Assembly (NCBI GenBank): GCA_000149225.2
Contig: CM000693.1
Span: 620,001-684,000 of the forward strand
Source: Lachancea kluyveri NRRL Y-12651
Taxonomy: Eukaryota; Ascomycota; Saccharomycetes; Saccharomycetales; Saccharomycetaceae
Reading direction: 5' to 3'
Length of the DNA stretch: 64,000 nt
Under the pieces are notes generated by a model, which worked only from the letters and a program-made list of their open reading frames with translations, had not been told where the DNA came from and did not search any database. Position numbers and translations under genes: made by a program. Positions 1 to 7,777 of the stretch are shown one piece after another. Position 1 is the stretch's first letter; each line of letters opens with the position of its first letter.

Positions 1-587
1 GTATTGCCATTGCCACTAACCTCGTTGCCCTCCAATTCGTCATTAGCAGTATCCAGTCCATCGGAAGATGTAGTTTCTGTACTCGGACTATCCCGAATGT
101 TCTCGTCATTGAAAGTCTCCTTTACCAGCTCACGTATATTCTGATAGATTTCCATGATTATTTGGATAAAATTCTCCACTTTGTCCTGCAAAGGTAGCTT
201 ATAGGATTTGAACAATGTGGTTGAGATTTTCATACACAAGACCCCATTCTCCTCGTTGTCAGATCTCAAAACGATCAGTAAAGACTCCAATACAGTAGCT
301 GCATATGGTTCAAAAACCTCGTTCATTGCACAACGATTTAGAATCTCCAAAGTGACGTTTCTTAGCTTATGCTCGGCGGAGGATCCATTGAGTGATGTCG
401 GAATGGTCGTCAATTGGTCTAGTAATATGGGTAGCAAGTTTTTCAAAAAGTGTCCATAAGCACCCGATGGTCCCAAGGACTCCACCATATCGCAAAGTTC
501 AGATAAAGTAGAGTGTTTCTGCGCTGAACTCGCGCTTTGTTCATTCAATCTCAATGCGAAAGCATCGATTTGCTCAGTATGAGACAT
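1..587 (-). CDS. TRA1: Tra1 N-terminus (partial; continues beyond left edge)
   Basis: Reading leftwards from the ATG at 585-587, the frame stays open to the edge of the window (195 codons). The first residues, MSHTEQIDAF, and the following HEAT-like helices (STLSELCDMVE, EHKLRNVTLEILNRC, ENGVLCMKISTTLFKSY) match the start of S. cerevisiae Tra1 closely as I remember it. Tra1 is the giant PI3K-like pseudokinase that serves as activator-binding scaffold of the SAGA and NuA4 histone acetyltransferase complexes. Only about 5 percent of a roughly 3700-residue protein is visible. The tail of the visible part is acidic and Ser/Thr-rich, also as in Tra1. Its S. cerevisiae position (YHR099) agrees with SFB3 (YHR098) nearby. 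The NuA4 subunit gene YNG2 lies 34 kb away in the same window. Confidence 0.93.
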   Translation of the reverse strand, partial: MSHTEQIDAFALRLNEQSASSAQKHSTLSELCDMVESLGPSGAYGHFLKNLLPILLDQLTTIPTSLNGSSAEHKLRNVTLEILNRCAMNEVFEPYAATVLESLLIVLRSDNEENGVLCMKISTTLFKSYKLPLQDKVENFIQIIMEIYQNIRELVKETFNDENIRDSPSTETTSSDGLDTANDELEGNEVSGNGN

Positions 588-1026
588 TGCTTTCCTATTT
601 TTTTATGCAATCAAGTGGTAATACAATTTGAAAAGCTTCGCAAAGTTCTGCTTCGTTTGCGTGTCTCTCTTTCTTTGTTGTCGAGATGTGTTTGGTATTT
701 AGATGGACCGCCATTCAAGATGCAAAGTTCAAATTTTTCGAGAGGATAAAACCTATGAAGTCTAGGAAAAACTTTTGGTCATGTGATTTTTACCTCTTTA
801 GGAAAGAGGTAATGTGTCAGACGTGTATGATGTAAAATAAATGCTACAAAGCTATGTATCGGGTATTGACTGGTTAGCTGAGGTCGTGCAGTGAATGCTT
901 CCAGTTATTGAGAGTTGAATAAGTTGGCGAAATACTTGACTAGTTCGAATGACAAAAAGGCACTTAAGGTCTATCTAGGTTACCAAAAAAAGAAAAAAAA
1001 ATTGTAAAATTAAGAGATGGAAAACG
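588..1026. other. Intergenic: TRA1 promoter and GIT1 3' flank
   Basis: About 440 bases between two minus-strand genes. It should hold the TRA1 promoter (right of 587) and the GIT1-like terminator (left of 1027). A purine-rich A-tract lies near 985-1000. I see no RNA gene or convincing ORF. Confidence 0.5.
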
Positions 1027-2541
1027 TTACATAATTTCAGAATCCTTAGTGGTAATTGTGTACTCAACACAACCGCTTTTAGAATCCTGTTCAACAGCAT
1101 TTATGTTTGAGGATTGAGTATCGGAGTCATGTTCTGGATCAATACTAGACCCCATTTTACCAGTCCATCCGTTGGCAATCAGATAATTGTGAAAATCGAC
1201 ATCTTGCTCCATTAAGTCACTCTCTTTCAAGTGTGGGATTAGTATCCATGCAAGAACAATACCTGCTAGACCACAGATGGCAGCAATAATAAAAGTCCAC
1301 CTGTTTCCCAAATGGTCTCTGATAGGGGTAAAAGTTTGGGTGCCAACAACGGCACCAACTTTGCCAATGGCAGCACTCAGACCATAGCACGTACCCCTTA
1401 CAGCGGTTGGGAAAGATTCACTGGATACAACACCAAGCATGTCACCGGGACCTGCGTTGGCAAAACAGTTCATCAACCCATAAAACACGATGAATAGCGG
1501 GGTTATTTTAGATATTTTGTCAAACGCACATCCAATTATCAACCCAAACAATAAATAACCTGAGAATCCAAACATTAAAGTGTACTTGCGGCCAATCCTG
1601 TCACAAAGCCAAGCTCCAACAAAGCAGCCAGGAATGGCAATTATTCCCAGTAGTAAATTCCACTCGCAAATCTCCTTCAAATCGGTAGTGTTGTTGATTA
1701 CGGAAGAGATAATAGTTCCGGAAAAAATACTGTTGGGAAAGACAACGAAGTCATATATGAACCAAACGCCACAAGTACCTAACAATCTTTTCCAACAATA
1801 TTTTACCACTAGCCAGTAAGGGACTCTATTTTTAATGGCACCTTTTTTGTATAATTCGTTAGTTGCCATTTTCCAGCGGAAGTAAAAGACGCTTAATGGC
1901 CAGAAACAACCCAGGGCAAACATGATCCTCCATAACGCTTCTAGATGCTTGGTACCACAAATTGAATAAACAACCAAAAAAACTATCGAGGCGAATGGCC
2001 CTCCGAGTGACAAAGGCAAATTGGTAACCAAGACCATGATTCCACCTCTTCTTTTTTCACTATGCTCGTTGGCTGCCTCGTTGGCACTGACGGAAGAGCA
2101 TGGATATTCAGCGCCGATACCAAAACCGGTGACTCCCCTCATTACCGTTAGCATCCAAAACATTCCCGGCACGGTACTGCCATGAGATGCGGCACAAAGT
2201 ATTGTACCAATCACCAAAAACAAAGTGGCTACTAAGATAGACCACTTCCTACCCATATAGTCACAAGCTGCTCCAATGAAAACCTGTCCTAAAATCGTAC
2301 CTACTAAGGAGGCATTTGAAACCCTGGTGGAAACCCCGGAGCTGTAGTATTCCTTACCGTATAATTTAGGAAAGACTTTGTTTAACATAGACATGACGTT
2401 GTTTTGGTAACCATCAGAAATTAAAGCAAAGCCAGCTGCCATGATAGTAAGGATGTTTATCCACTTCTTCTCCTTCGAAACTTCGACACGCTGCTTTCTA
2501 GCTTCAGCATCGTAGACTATGTACTTAGGAAAACTGCTCAT
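1027..2541 (-). CDS. GIT1: Glycerophosphoinositol/glycerophosphodiester permease, Git1 family (MFS)
   Basis: A 504-residue major facilitator protein with about 12 hydrophobic segments and the two half-repeat signatures DYMGRKWS (after TM2) and DRIGRKYT (after TM8). The N-terminus, the GYQNNVMSMLNKVFPKLYG loop and the TRVSNASLVGTILGQ helix are typical of Git1 (S. cerevisiae 518 residues), a plasma-membrane H+ symporter that takes up glycerophosphoinositol and glycerophosphocholine as phosphate and inositol sources. The ATG at 2539-2541 gives a normal N-terminus. Two CACGTG boxes about 600-710 bases upstream suggest phosphate control. The gene is not part of the YDR/YHR syntenic series around it, so it is an insertion or a mobile gene-family member; GIT1 relatives are often subtelomeric. 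Inorganic phosphate carriers (Pho84) are the main alternative, but the loop sequences favour Git1. Confidence 0.88.
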   Translation of the reverse strand: MSSFPKYIVYDAEARKQRVEVSKEKKWINILTIMAAGFALISDGYQNNVMSMLNKVFPKLYGKEYYSSGVSTRVSNASLVGTILGQVFIGAACDYMGRKWSILVATLFLVIGTILCAASHGSTVPGMFWMLTVMRGVTGFGIGAEYPCSSVSANEAANEHSEKRRGGIMVLVTNLPLSLGGPFASIVFLVVYSICGTKHLEALWRIMFALGCFWPLSVFYFRWKMATNELYKKGAIKNRVPYWLVVKYCWKRLLGTCGVWFIYDFVVFPNSIFSGTIISSVINNTTDLKEICEWNLLLGIIAIPGCFVGAWLCDRIGRKYTLMFGFSGYLLFGLIIGCAFDKISKITPLFIVFYGLMNCFANAGPGDMLGVVSSESFPTAVRGTCYGLSAAIGKVGAVVGTQTFTPIRDHLGNRWTFIIAAICGLAGIVLAWILIPHLKESDLMEQDVDFHNYLIANGWTGKMGSSIDPEHDSDTQSSNINAVEQDSKSGCVEYTITTKDSEIM

Positions 2542-3639
2542 GTCCTATTTAGATATTATTGTTTCTGCTATTCCAAGGGCATGAACACTTGGGATACATA
2601 GATAAAGAGCGTGACGTTTATATACGATAATGTGGACGAGTATTGTGATATCAATATTACACACTTGTAGAGGAGAAAACGTGGGCAGCATAAAAGTATT
2701 CGAAACCTTCGATAAAATTTTTGGCAGTATAAACACCCTTCGAAAAGACGGCGCTGAATACTTTTTTTTTGTCTCAGCCGCACATAAGTGATCCTGCAAC
2801 CGCAGATATTAAATTTCCCCCACGCATCAAATAGTGTCCCAAATTGCGTTGGTACTCGGAAAGATAAAAAACATAAGCAAGAGTGCACTTTAAATAGCAA
2901 AGCCATGGTAATAGTTTTATCGTACAAGTGTTATTTTTTTGATTTTACAGGGAGGGAGTAATGGAAAATAGCTTCACCTGTATTAAGGATAGAGCCAGTT
3001 GTAGGAAACAGGGACACAGTCCTGTATGTTCTGTGTCTGAGTTTTTTTACAGCATAACGTCTTGCTCAGCATCCTCTTGATGCCAATAACAAAGCACTAC
3101 ACGTTTATCGACTTTTTCTACCAGTCTCCATGACATCATTGTCTCACGTGGGAAGCCAATTCGAATGTGGGTGTGGTAGCTCTTTGTAGTAGGCGCAAAA
3201 TAGAATGGTAAGATACAAAGGGTTGATAATGCCAACAAATAATCTCCACGTGCCAAGACTTCTTGGCAGTGTGCGGTGCCTTTTTTTTCTATTTGTTTTT
3301 TCTATTTTTTTTTGACAAAATAGTTGCCTAGATGTGGTCCACCAAATTAACTCCGGCCTGGTAACGCCAGAAGGGACTAGCGCAAATGCTTATGACAGTG
3401 GTTGCTTACAATATTCAAGCATTTGTCTTGGAAAGGTAAAACTACTAGACGAAGTGAAAAAGAAAAAGCAGTAGCTAATATAAGTGCATCCCCTTCATAT
3501 GGAGTCTAGCACTGGTCTATAGAAAGGTTCCATGGTTTGTTTTCAAGCGATTGCGTGTAGTCGGATGATTAGCAGGGTAGTTCCAGTCTTTTGTTCTTAA
3601 AGCTGTCGATTTATAAAAATAATAATGGGGTGATAAAAA
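2542..3639. other. Long GIT1 upstream region
   Basis: About 1.1 kb between GIT1 (minus) and the tRNA-Met gene. It contains two E-boxes (listed separately) and T-rich tracts at 3283-3314. The open frames here (for example 2568-2927 minus) lack any recognisable similarity and have low-complexity composition, so I do not call them. Confidence 0.5.
3145..3252 (-). promoter_or_regulatory. Two Pho4-type CACGTG boxes upstream of GIT1
   Basis: CACGTGGG lies at 3145-3152, and a second CACGTG at 3247-3252 reads CACGTGGAG on the minus strand. Pho4 prefers CACGTG followed by G residues, and S. cerevisiae GIT1 is induced by low phosphate through Pho2/Pho4. The distance (600-710 bases from the ATG) is long but within yeast range. 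Cbf1 or Ino2/4 could also bind such sites. Confidence 0.45.
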
Positions 3640-3712
3640 TGCTCCAGGGGAGGTTCGAACTCTCGACCTTCAGATTATGAGACTGACGCTCTTCCGACTG
3701 AGCTACTGAAGC
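3640..3712 (-). tRNA. tM(CAU): tRNA-Met(CAU), elongator
   Basis: The minus strand folds as a 73-base tRNA with no intron. The acceptor starts GCTTCAG, the D arm contains TAGCTCAGTCGGAAGAGC (A box), the anticodon loop contains CTCATAA with anticodon CAT, and the T arm is GAGAGTTCGAACCTC (B box). It is nearly identical to the S. cerevisiae elongator tRNA-Met. The initiator tRNA-Met, which has AGCGCCG-type acceptor and AUCGAAA features, is excluded. Ty1-like LTR fragments lie about 170 bases upstream, the usual Ty1 insertion zone of Pol III genes. Confidence 0.96.
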
Positions 3713-4801
3713 ATGTAAACGTCCGGTAACACAATGTGGAAGGGTAGGGTTATAATACAAGCTTGTTTACGCGGAGCTGGTAGGAGAACCGAGCATGATG
3801 AGTGACGCCAGCTTATCAAAAGTAGTGGCATGTTAATATTTCAATAGTAAACAAAGTGAGAAATAAGTGAATATTGAGGTAATCGGTGGGATTCCATTTT
3901 TTGGTTAAGGCTTTGATATTTGGTATTTTTGGAACAAAATACAACTATCGACCATCGACTAGTATTCGTGTTACTAGTATATTATCATACACGGTGTTAT
4001 AAGGTGACTGCGTCTGAAAAACTATTGTAAAAGGAAGTATATTTGAGAGCACGCTTCATAGCCTCTTTTTTCTTTTTTATTTCTTTACACATTAGCTATA
4101 GCAACCGTCGGCTTGAATGCGATTCAATGCATTCTGTAGAGGCTAATTCTCGATACCTGCTCACTTGCCGTAAGAGTTTCTGACACCCCTATTTGCCAAA
4201 TACATTAGAAACTCCTCTGAGCTCATTCACGGGCAATCTACCTTGTAGGTATAAATTTTTTTATGCATTTTCAAACTTTCCAAGTTCTACCAGCTTTACA
4301 CTACAATATGCTACGATATTCGATGAAGTAACGAATTTCATTATTCGCTCCCGCTTGAAATGCACGTCTTGAATGTAGCTTCACAATACGAATTGAAAAC
4401 CTTATCTTGAAATAAAACAACACCGTTCACACTGAACGACGTATATCTTCTCACCTCGGTTTCTACTCGTTCAAAATCTCGTAGAAGAAGTGGTGTCGTT
4501 CTCAGCACGTCTTTTTTGTTAAGGAGAGAAAAAAAACAAAAAAAACGTCATTCAACCGCTATCCACGTCAGATTCTGAGGACGCGTATATTCATTTGTTA
4601 TGCTTCCGAAAGCCTTTTTTAGAAAAAAATTTCGGAATTCATTGGGTCCTCGAAACCGTTTATTATCGTGATGCCTAAACGCACACAACAGCTTTTCACA
4701 ATCCCTGGTTCTAGACAGAGTTCCTCCGATCCAAAACTCGCTTTCGCTTTTTCGTTTGCTGTTTACCACCATTCTTGCTAATTAAGGTTGCTGGTCTTAT
4801 T
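3713..4801. other. tRNA upstream flank and YPS7 promoter
   Basis: About 1.1 kb containing the LTR fossils (3884-4040) and, to the right, the YPS7 promoter with A/T tracts at 4505-4545. The 74-residue minus-strand frame at 4548-4772 has no recognisable similarity. I see no further RNA gene. Confidence 0.45.
3884..4040. mobile_element. Nested solo-LTR fossils of a Ty1/copia-type retrotransposon
   Basis: Two abutting pieces resemble the S. cerevisiae Ty1/Ty2 delta LTR. Bases about 3884-3925 resemble the end of a delta read in reverse (GGGATTCCATTTTT-type end). Bases about 3926-4040 resemble the start of a delta in forward orientation, with the conserved ACTAGTATATTATCATA core and CGGTGTTA. Both are truncated and degraded relics with no internal coding region nearby. 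They lie 170-330 bases upstream of tRNA-Met, matching Ty1 targeting to Pol III genes. The opposed orientations mean at least two insertion events or a rearrangement. Likely old. Confidence 0.7.
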
Positions 4802-6700
4802 ATGATCTATCTGCTATTCTCAATACTTGGTGTACTACCGTGCATTCTCTCCAGTTCTGATATAGTGTCGAAAACTGATTCTGTACTTCCAAACGCGTTC
4901 CCCACACTAGCTGTGGGCAAAGATACAACTGGTTTGTACTATGTCAACACTACATTAGGTACTCCGGGCCAAGAGCAAATGCTAAGAGTTGACATTTCCC
5001 AGCCATACCTGTGGGTGCTTTCTGGTAGTGAGTACGCTCAATGCAATAGGCTGGACAGTGGTTGTCTGACAGGCTCTTTGTATTATGTCAGGCAGAGTAC
5101 CACTGCGATGAATCTGACCAGAGATAGGGTTTACGATATGCAATTTATGGACTACATCAGCATCAATGGAACCGCAGTAATGGACACGTTGAATCTTACC
5201 TCGGTGATCGATAACAGTCTAGGGAAAAATATTCTGGAGAATTTGACAAACTCAACGGTGCATTGGGATTTGGATAGTGACACTTTATCTATGACTAACG
5301 TCTCTTTCATCAACGTGGATTACTCCGGTTCCATTACACAAGGTGCATTAGGTTTGGGAGGCAGGATAACGGCACCGGGAGAAGACATCAACAGTGATGG
5401 CTTTGACGGTTCTTTTTTCTTTTTGGAACAACTGGTTGCCAACAACGTTATCGACTCAAGTTCGTATTCGCTATGGCTCGGTCAAGATGTTGGCCAGGAA
5501 GATGATGAGGATGAGTATTACACCGAAGAAAACTGTGGCAAACTAGTGCTTGGTGCTGTTGATCCTAGCTTGTACACCGGGGATTTTGTAAGATTTGACA
5601 CCATCCCTTTCCATGACGTTGATACCGGTGCCACCTCCTTTGGCTATCCAATCGTACCGTTGACAAAAGTTAGCGTCAAGGCGTCTTCTGGTCAGACTTT
5701 AAACGTCACTTCTCCAGATTTTGCAGAGCCTGTTCTGCTGGACACTCGTTACCTTTACAGTTTCTTACCTCTTAAACTGATCATTCAAATTGCCATTCAG
5801 ACCAACGCGTACTACGTGGAGTCGTTGGATCGTTGGCTAGTGTCGTGTTCCGTTGGAGATTTGAATGCCTCCATGATTTTCGAATTCAATGGTCTTTCTA
5901 TTGATGTTCCTATCAAAGACTTTTTGAGCAACTCCTATGACTCTGTGAGCAACTCGACCCTTCATTTTTCCAACGGCAACTCTGCGTGCTATTTAAAAAT
6001 GTATCCAAACTATGCCACTGGCTTCAGCGTTCTAGGTGCCGCCTTTGTGAAAAATGCCTACATTGCTGCTGATTTGGAGGGCAACGCCATCGCGTTGGCT
6101 CAAGCTGCTATGGCTTCGAATTCTGCCCTTGAAGAAACCACCGTGTCATCGGTCTCTAGCGACTCGATGCAGACCTCCCTCGTAACGAGTACCGAAACTC
6201 CCTCTGTCACCGGCCAAAAGAAAGCAGTAAATGGTGCCTTGTTGAAACAGGACTCCACTTCTCGAAACTCCACCCAAGAGGATACCACTGATACTTCTGA
6301 ATCTATACGTTCTCCACTACCTATAGAATCTGGTTACATCCCCTATGCAACTACTCGCAATGCCAGTTCAGCACGTGCATTGACTTTATGGTCTTCTGAG
6401 ACAAATACTATGATCTCTACTTCGGGCCCTATCGGACAATTTACTGCTACTATTTACTCGGACAGTATGATTTTTACTGGTAGGTCTTTCTACACTACTG
6501 CTGGCTCTAGCAGAACTACGACATCTTCGGACGTTGGCTTTGTGCTGGGCAATTCATCAAATTCTCCCTTGACCAGTACAGCTAAGGGTAATGGTGTTTC
6601 TTTGACACCACCAATCAAGCTTTTAAAGATGAACCACACATTTTTTAGACTCGCAATGATTTCGTTAGGTATTGCTATTGCGTTCCTGATAGTTCTATGA
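4802..6700 (+). CDS. YPS7: GPI-anchored aspartyl protease-like protein, yapsin 7 family
   Basis: A 632-residue secretory protein. The ATG at 4802 begins a signal peptide (MIYLLFSILGVLPCILSSS); the frame is open slightly further upstream but only with non-ATG codons. The two-lobed pepsin fold is recognisable: YYVNTTLGTPGQEQ opens the N-lobe and DGSFFFLEQLVANNVIDSSSYSLWLG ends it. Many N-glycosylation sequons are present. A Ser/Thr-rich stalk (about residues 450-600) precedes a hydrophobic C-terminal GPI-attachment tail. At the two catalytic positions the motifs read D64-I-S and D314-T-R instead of D-T/S-G, so activity is doubtful. It matches S. cerevisiae Yps7 (YDR349C) and is followed by SFB3 and PAL1 in the expected ancestral order. 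Yapsins shape the cell wall. Confidence 0.88.
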   Translation: MIYLLFSILGVLPCILSSSDIVSKTDSVLPNAFPTLAVGKDTTGLYYVNTTLGTPGQEQMLRVDISQPYLWVLSGSEYAQCNRLDSGCLTGSLYYVRQSTTAMNLTRDRVYDMQFMDYISINGTAVMDTLNLTSVIDNSLGKNILENLTNSTVHWDLDSDTLSMTNVSFINVDYSGSITQGALGLGGRITAPGEDINSDGFDGSFFFLEQLVANNVIDSSSYSLWLGQDVGQEDDEDEYYTEENCGKLVLGAVDPSLYTGDFVRFDTIPFHDVDTGATSFGYPIVPLTKVSVKASSGQTLNVTSPDFAEPVLLDTRYLYSFLPLKLIIQIAIQTNAYYVESLDRWLVSCSVGDLNASMIFEFNGLSIDVPIKDFLSNSYDSVSNSTLHFSNGNSACYLKMYPNYATGFSVLGAAFVKNAYIAADLEGNAIALAQAAMASNSALEETTVSSVSSDSMQTSLVTSTETPSVTGQKKAVNGALLKQDSTSRNSTQEDTTDTSESIRSPLPIESGYIPYATTRNASSARALTLWSSETNTMISTSGPIGQFTATIYSDSMIFTGRSFYTTAGSSRTTTSSDVGFVLGNSSNSPLTSTAKGNGVSLTPPIKLLKMNHTFFRLAMISLGIAIAFLIVL

Positions 6701-7777
6701 AAGCTAAAGGAAGAGGGAAAAACATATTGTTCCGTGATGTCCACTTACATTATATTGCATTCTATTGTGAATGGTTAGGTTTTGGATGGTTGCATCATCA
6801 TCATCATCATCCCCCAATATCATTGCACTTCTACAAACTAAACAAATGAAGGTTTTTTTTTGTTTTTTTTTTTTAAAAAAAAAAAATAAATAAACAAACT
6901 AACAATGACTAATTTTGTAATAATAGTAAATAAAGGTAAAAGTTAAAAGACTTAAAAGAAAGATAAAAGAATAGTAGCTGTGGGTGTGCATCGTGCGATG
7001 TACGATGTGCGATGAAAATTAAAATATCTATGAATATAACTTTTGGGGTAAAGCACGTTCAAGAAGCGCTACTTATTGGACAGCTAATCTTGCCTTTGAC
7101 TTGTTGACAGCTATGTAAACAAAATTCTTGCATTGGCGCCTTTGTAGGCTTAATTTAAAGGAAGAAAGATGTCATATTGTGCGATTGGTAGGTCATGGTA
7201 ACTTCAGTTTACAGGCTTTTCTTCAAAGTACGCTACATTGCAACAAAAATGTGTTTTGGTATCGAAGAAGAGTACTTAGAAGTTGATCGGCACAAAAGCA
7301 TACAGGCTAGTATTAAAATCTTCAAAGTTCAAACTATCCGAGAAGCTGTTTGAAGATTCTGGAGTCAAGTATACGTACGGTGGTATCGTGTTTTTAGGAA
7401 ATTGACACCTAGCCAAATGAATACGTCTCGCTTTTACTTTGAGACAAATATTGAAATTTTAGAGGTAGTTGTGCACAGAGTTTACTGAGCAAATGCCAAA
7501 GTTTGTCTCTTATACATCAGCTTTTAAACTAAAATTCCTACGGCTCTGAATGACACTTACAGTTTCTAATCCATAAATTGGCCTTAGTTGGTTGAATCGA
7601 ATTTGGTTTACTCTGACTCTACTGTTGGGAGCCTACTCCTACTATACGATAAACCTATGTCTCGTTACACGTGACTTGTTAAAAAGTTTTTCAGAACTGA
7701 GATTCTTTGATGTCGTGATCCTTCTGTTGATTATTCACCAAGTTGACCGTTGTACATTGTGCAATTCACTATTACTG
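6701..7777. other. YPS7-SFB3 intergenic region
   Basis: About 1.1 kb. It holds a short CAT trinucleotide run (6792-6810), poly-T/poly-A tracts at 6853-6886, and imperfect repeats of CGATGTACGATG type near 6990-7015. The SFB3 frame is open upstream to about 7592, but without an ATG and without family similarity, so it is not coded. No RNA gene seen. Confidence 0.45.

Noticed and set aside
4585-4625. Possible centromere CDEIII-like sequence (TGCTTCCGAAAGCC with A/T runs)
   Set aside because: The TTCCGAA core is present, but the flanks do not match the CDEIII consensus, no strongly A/T-rich CDEII of 80-160 bases adjoins it, and no CDEI lies at the right distance.
7592-7777. Upstream extension of SFB3 (62 codons with hydrophobic character)
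   Set aside because: It begins with TTG, has no ATG, and Sec24 proteins are cytosolic without a membrane segment; the ATG at 7778 fits the family.
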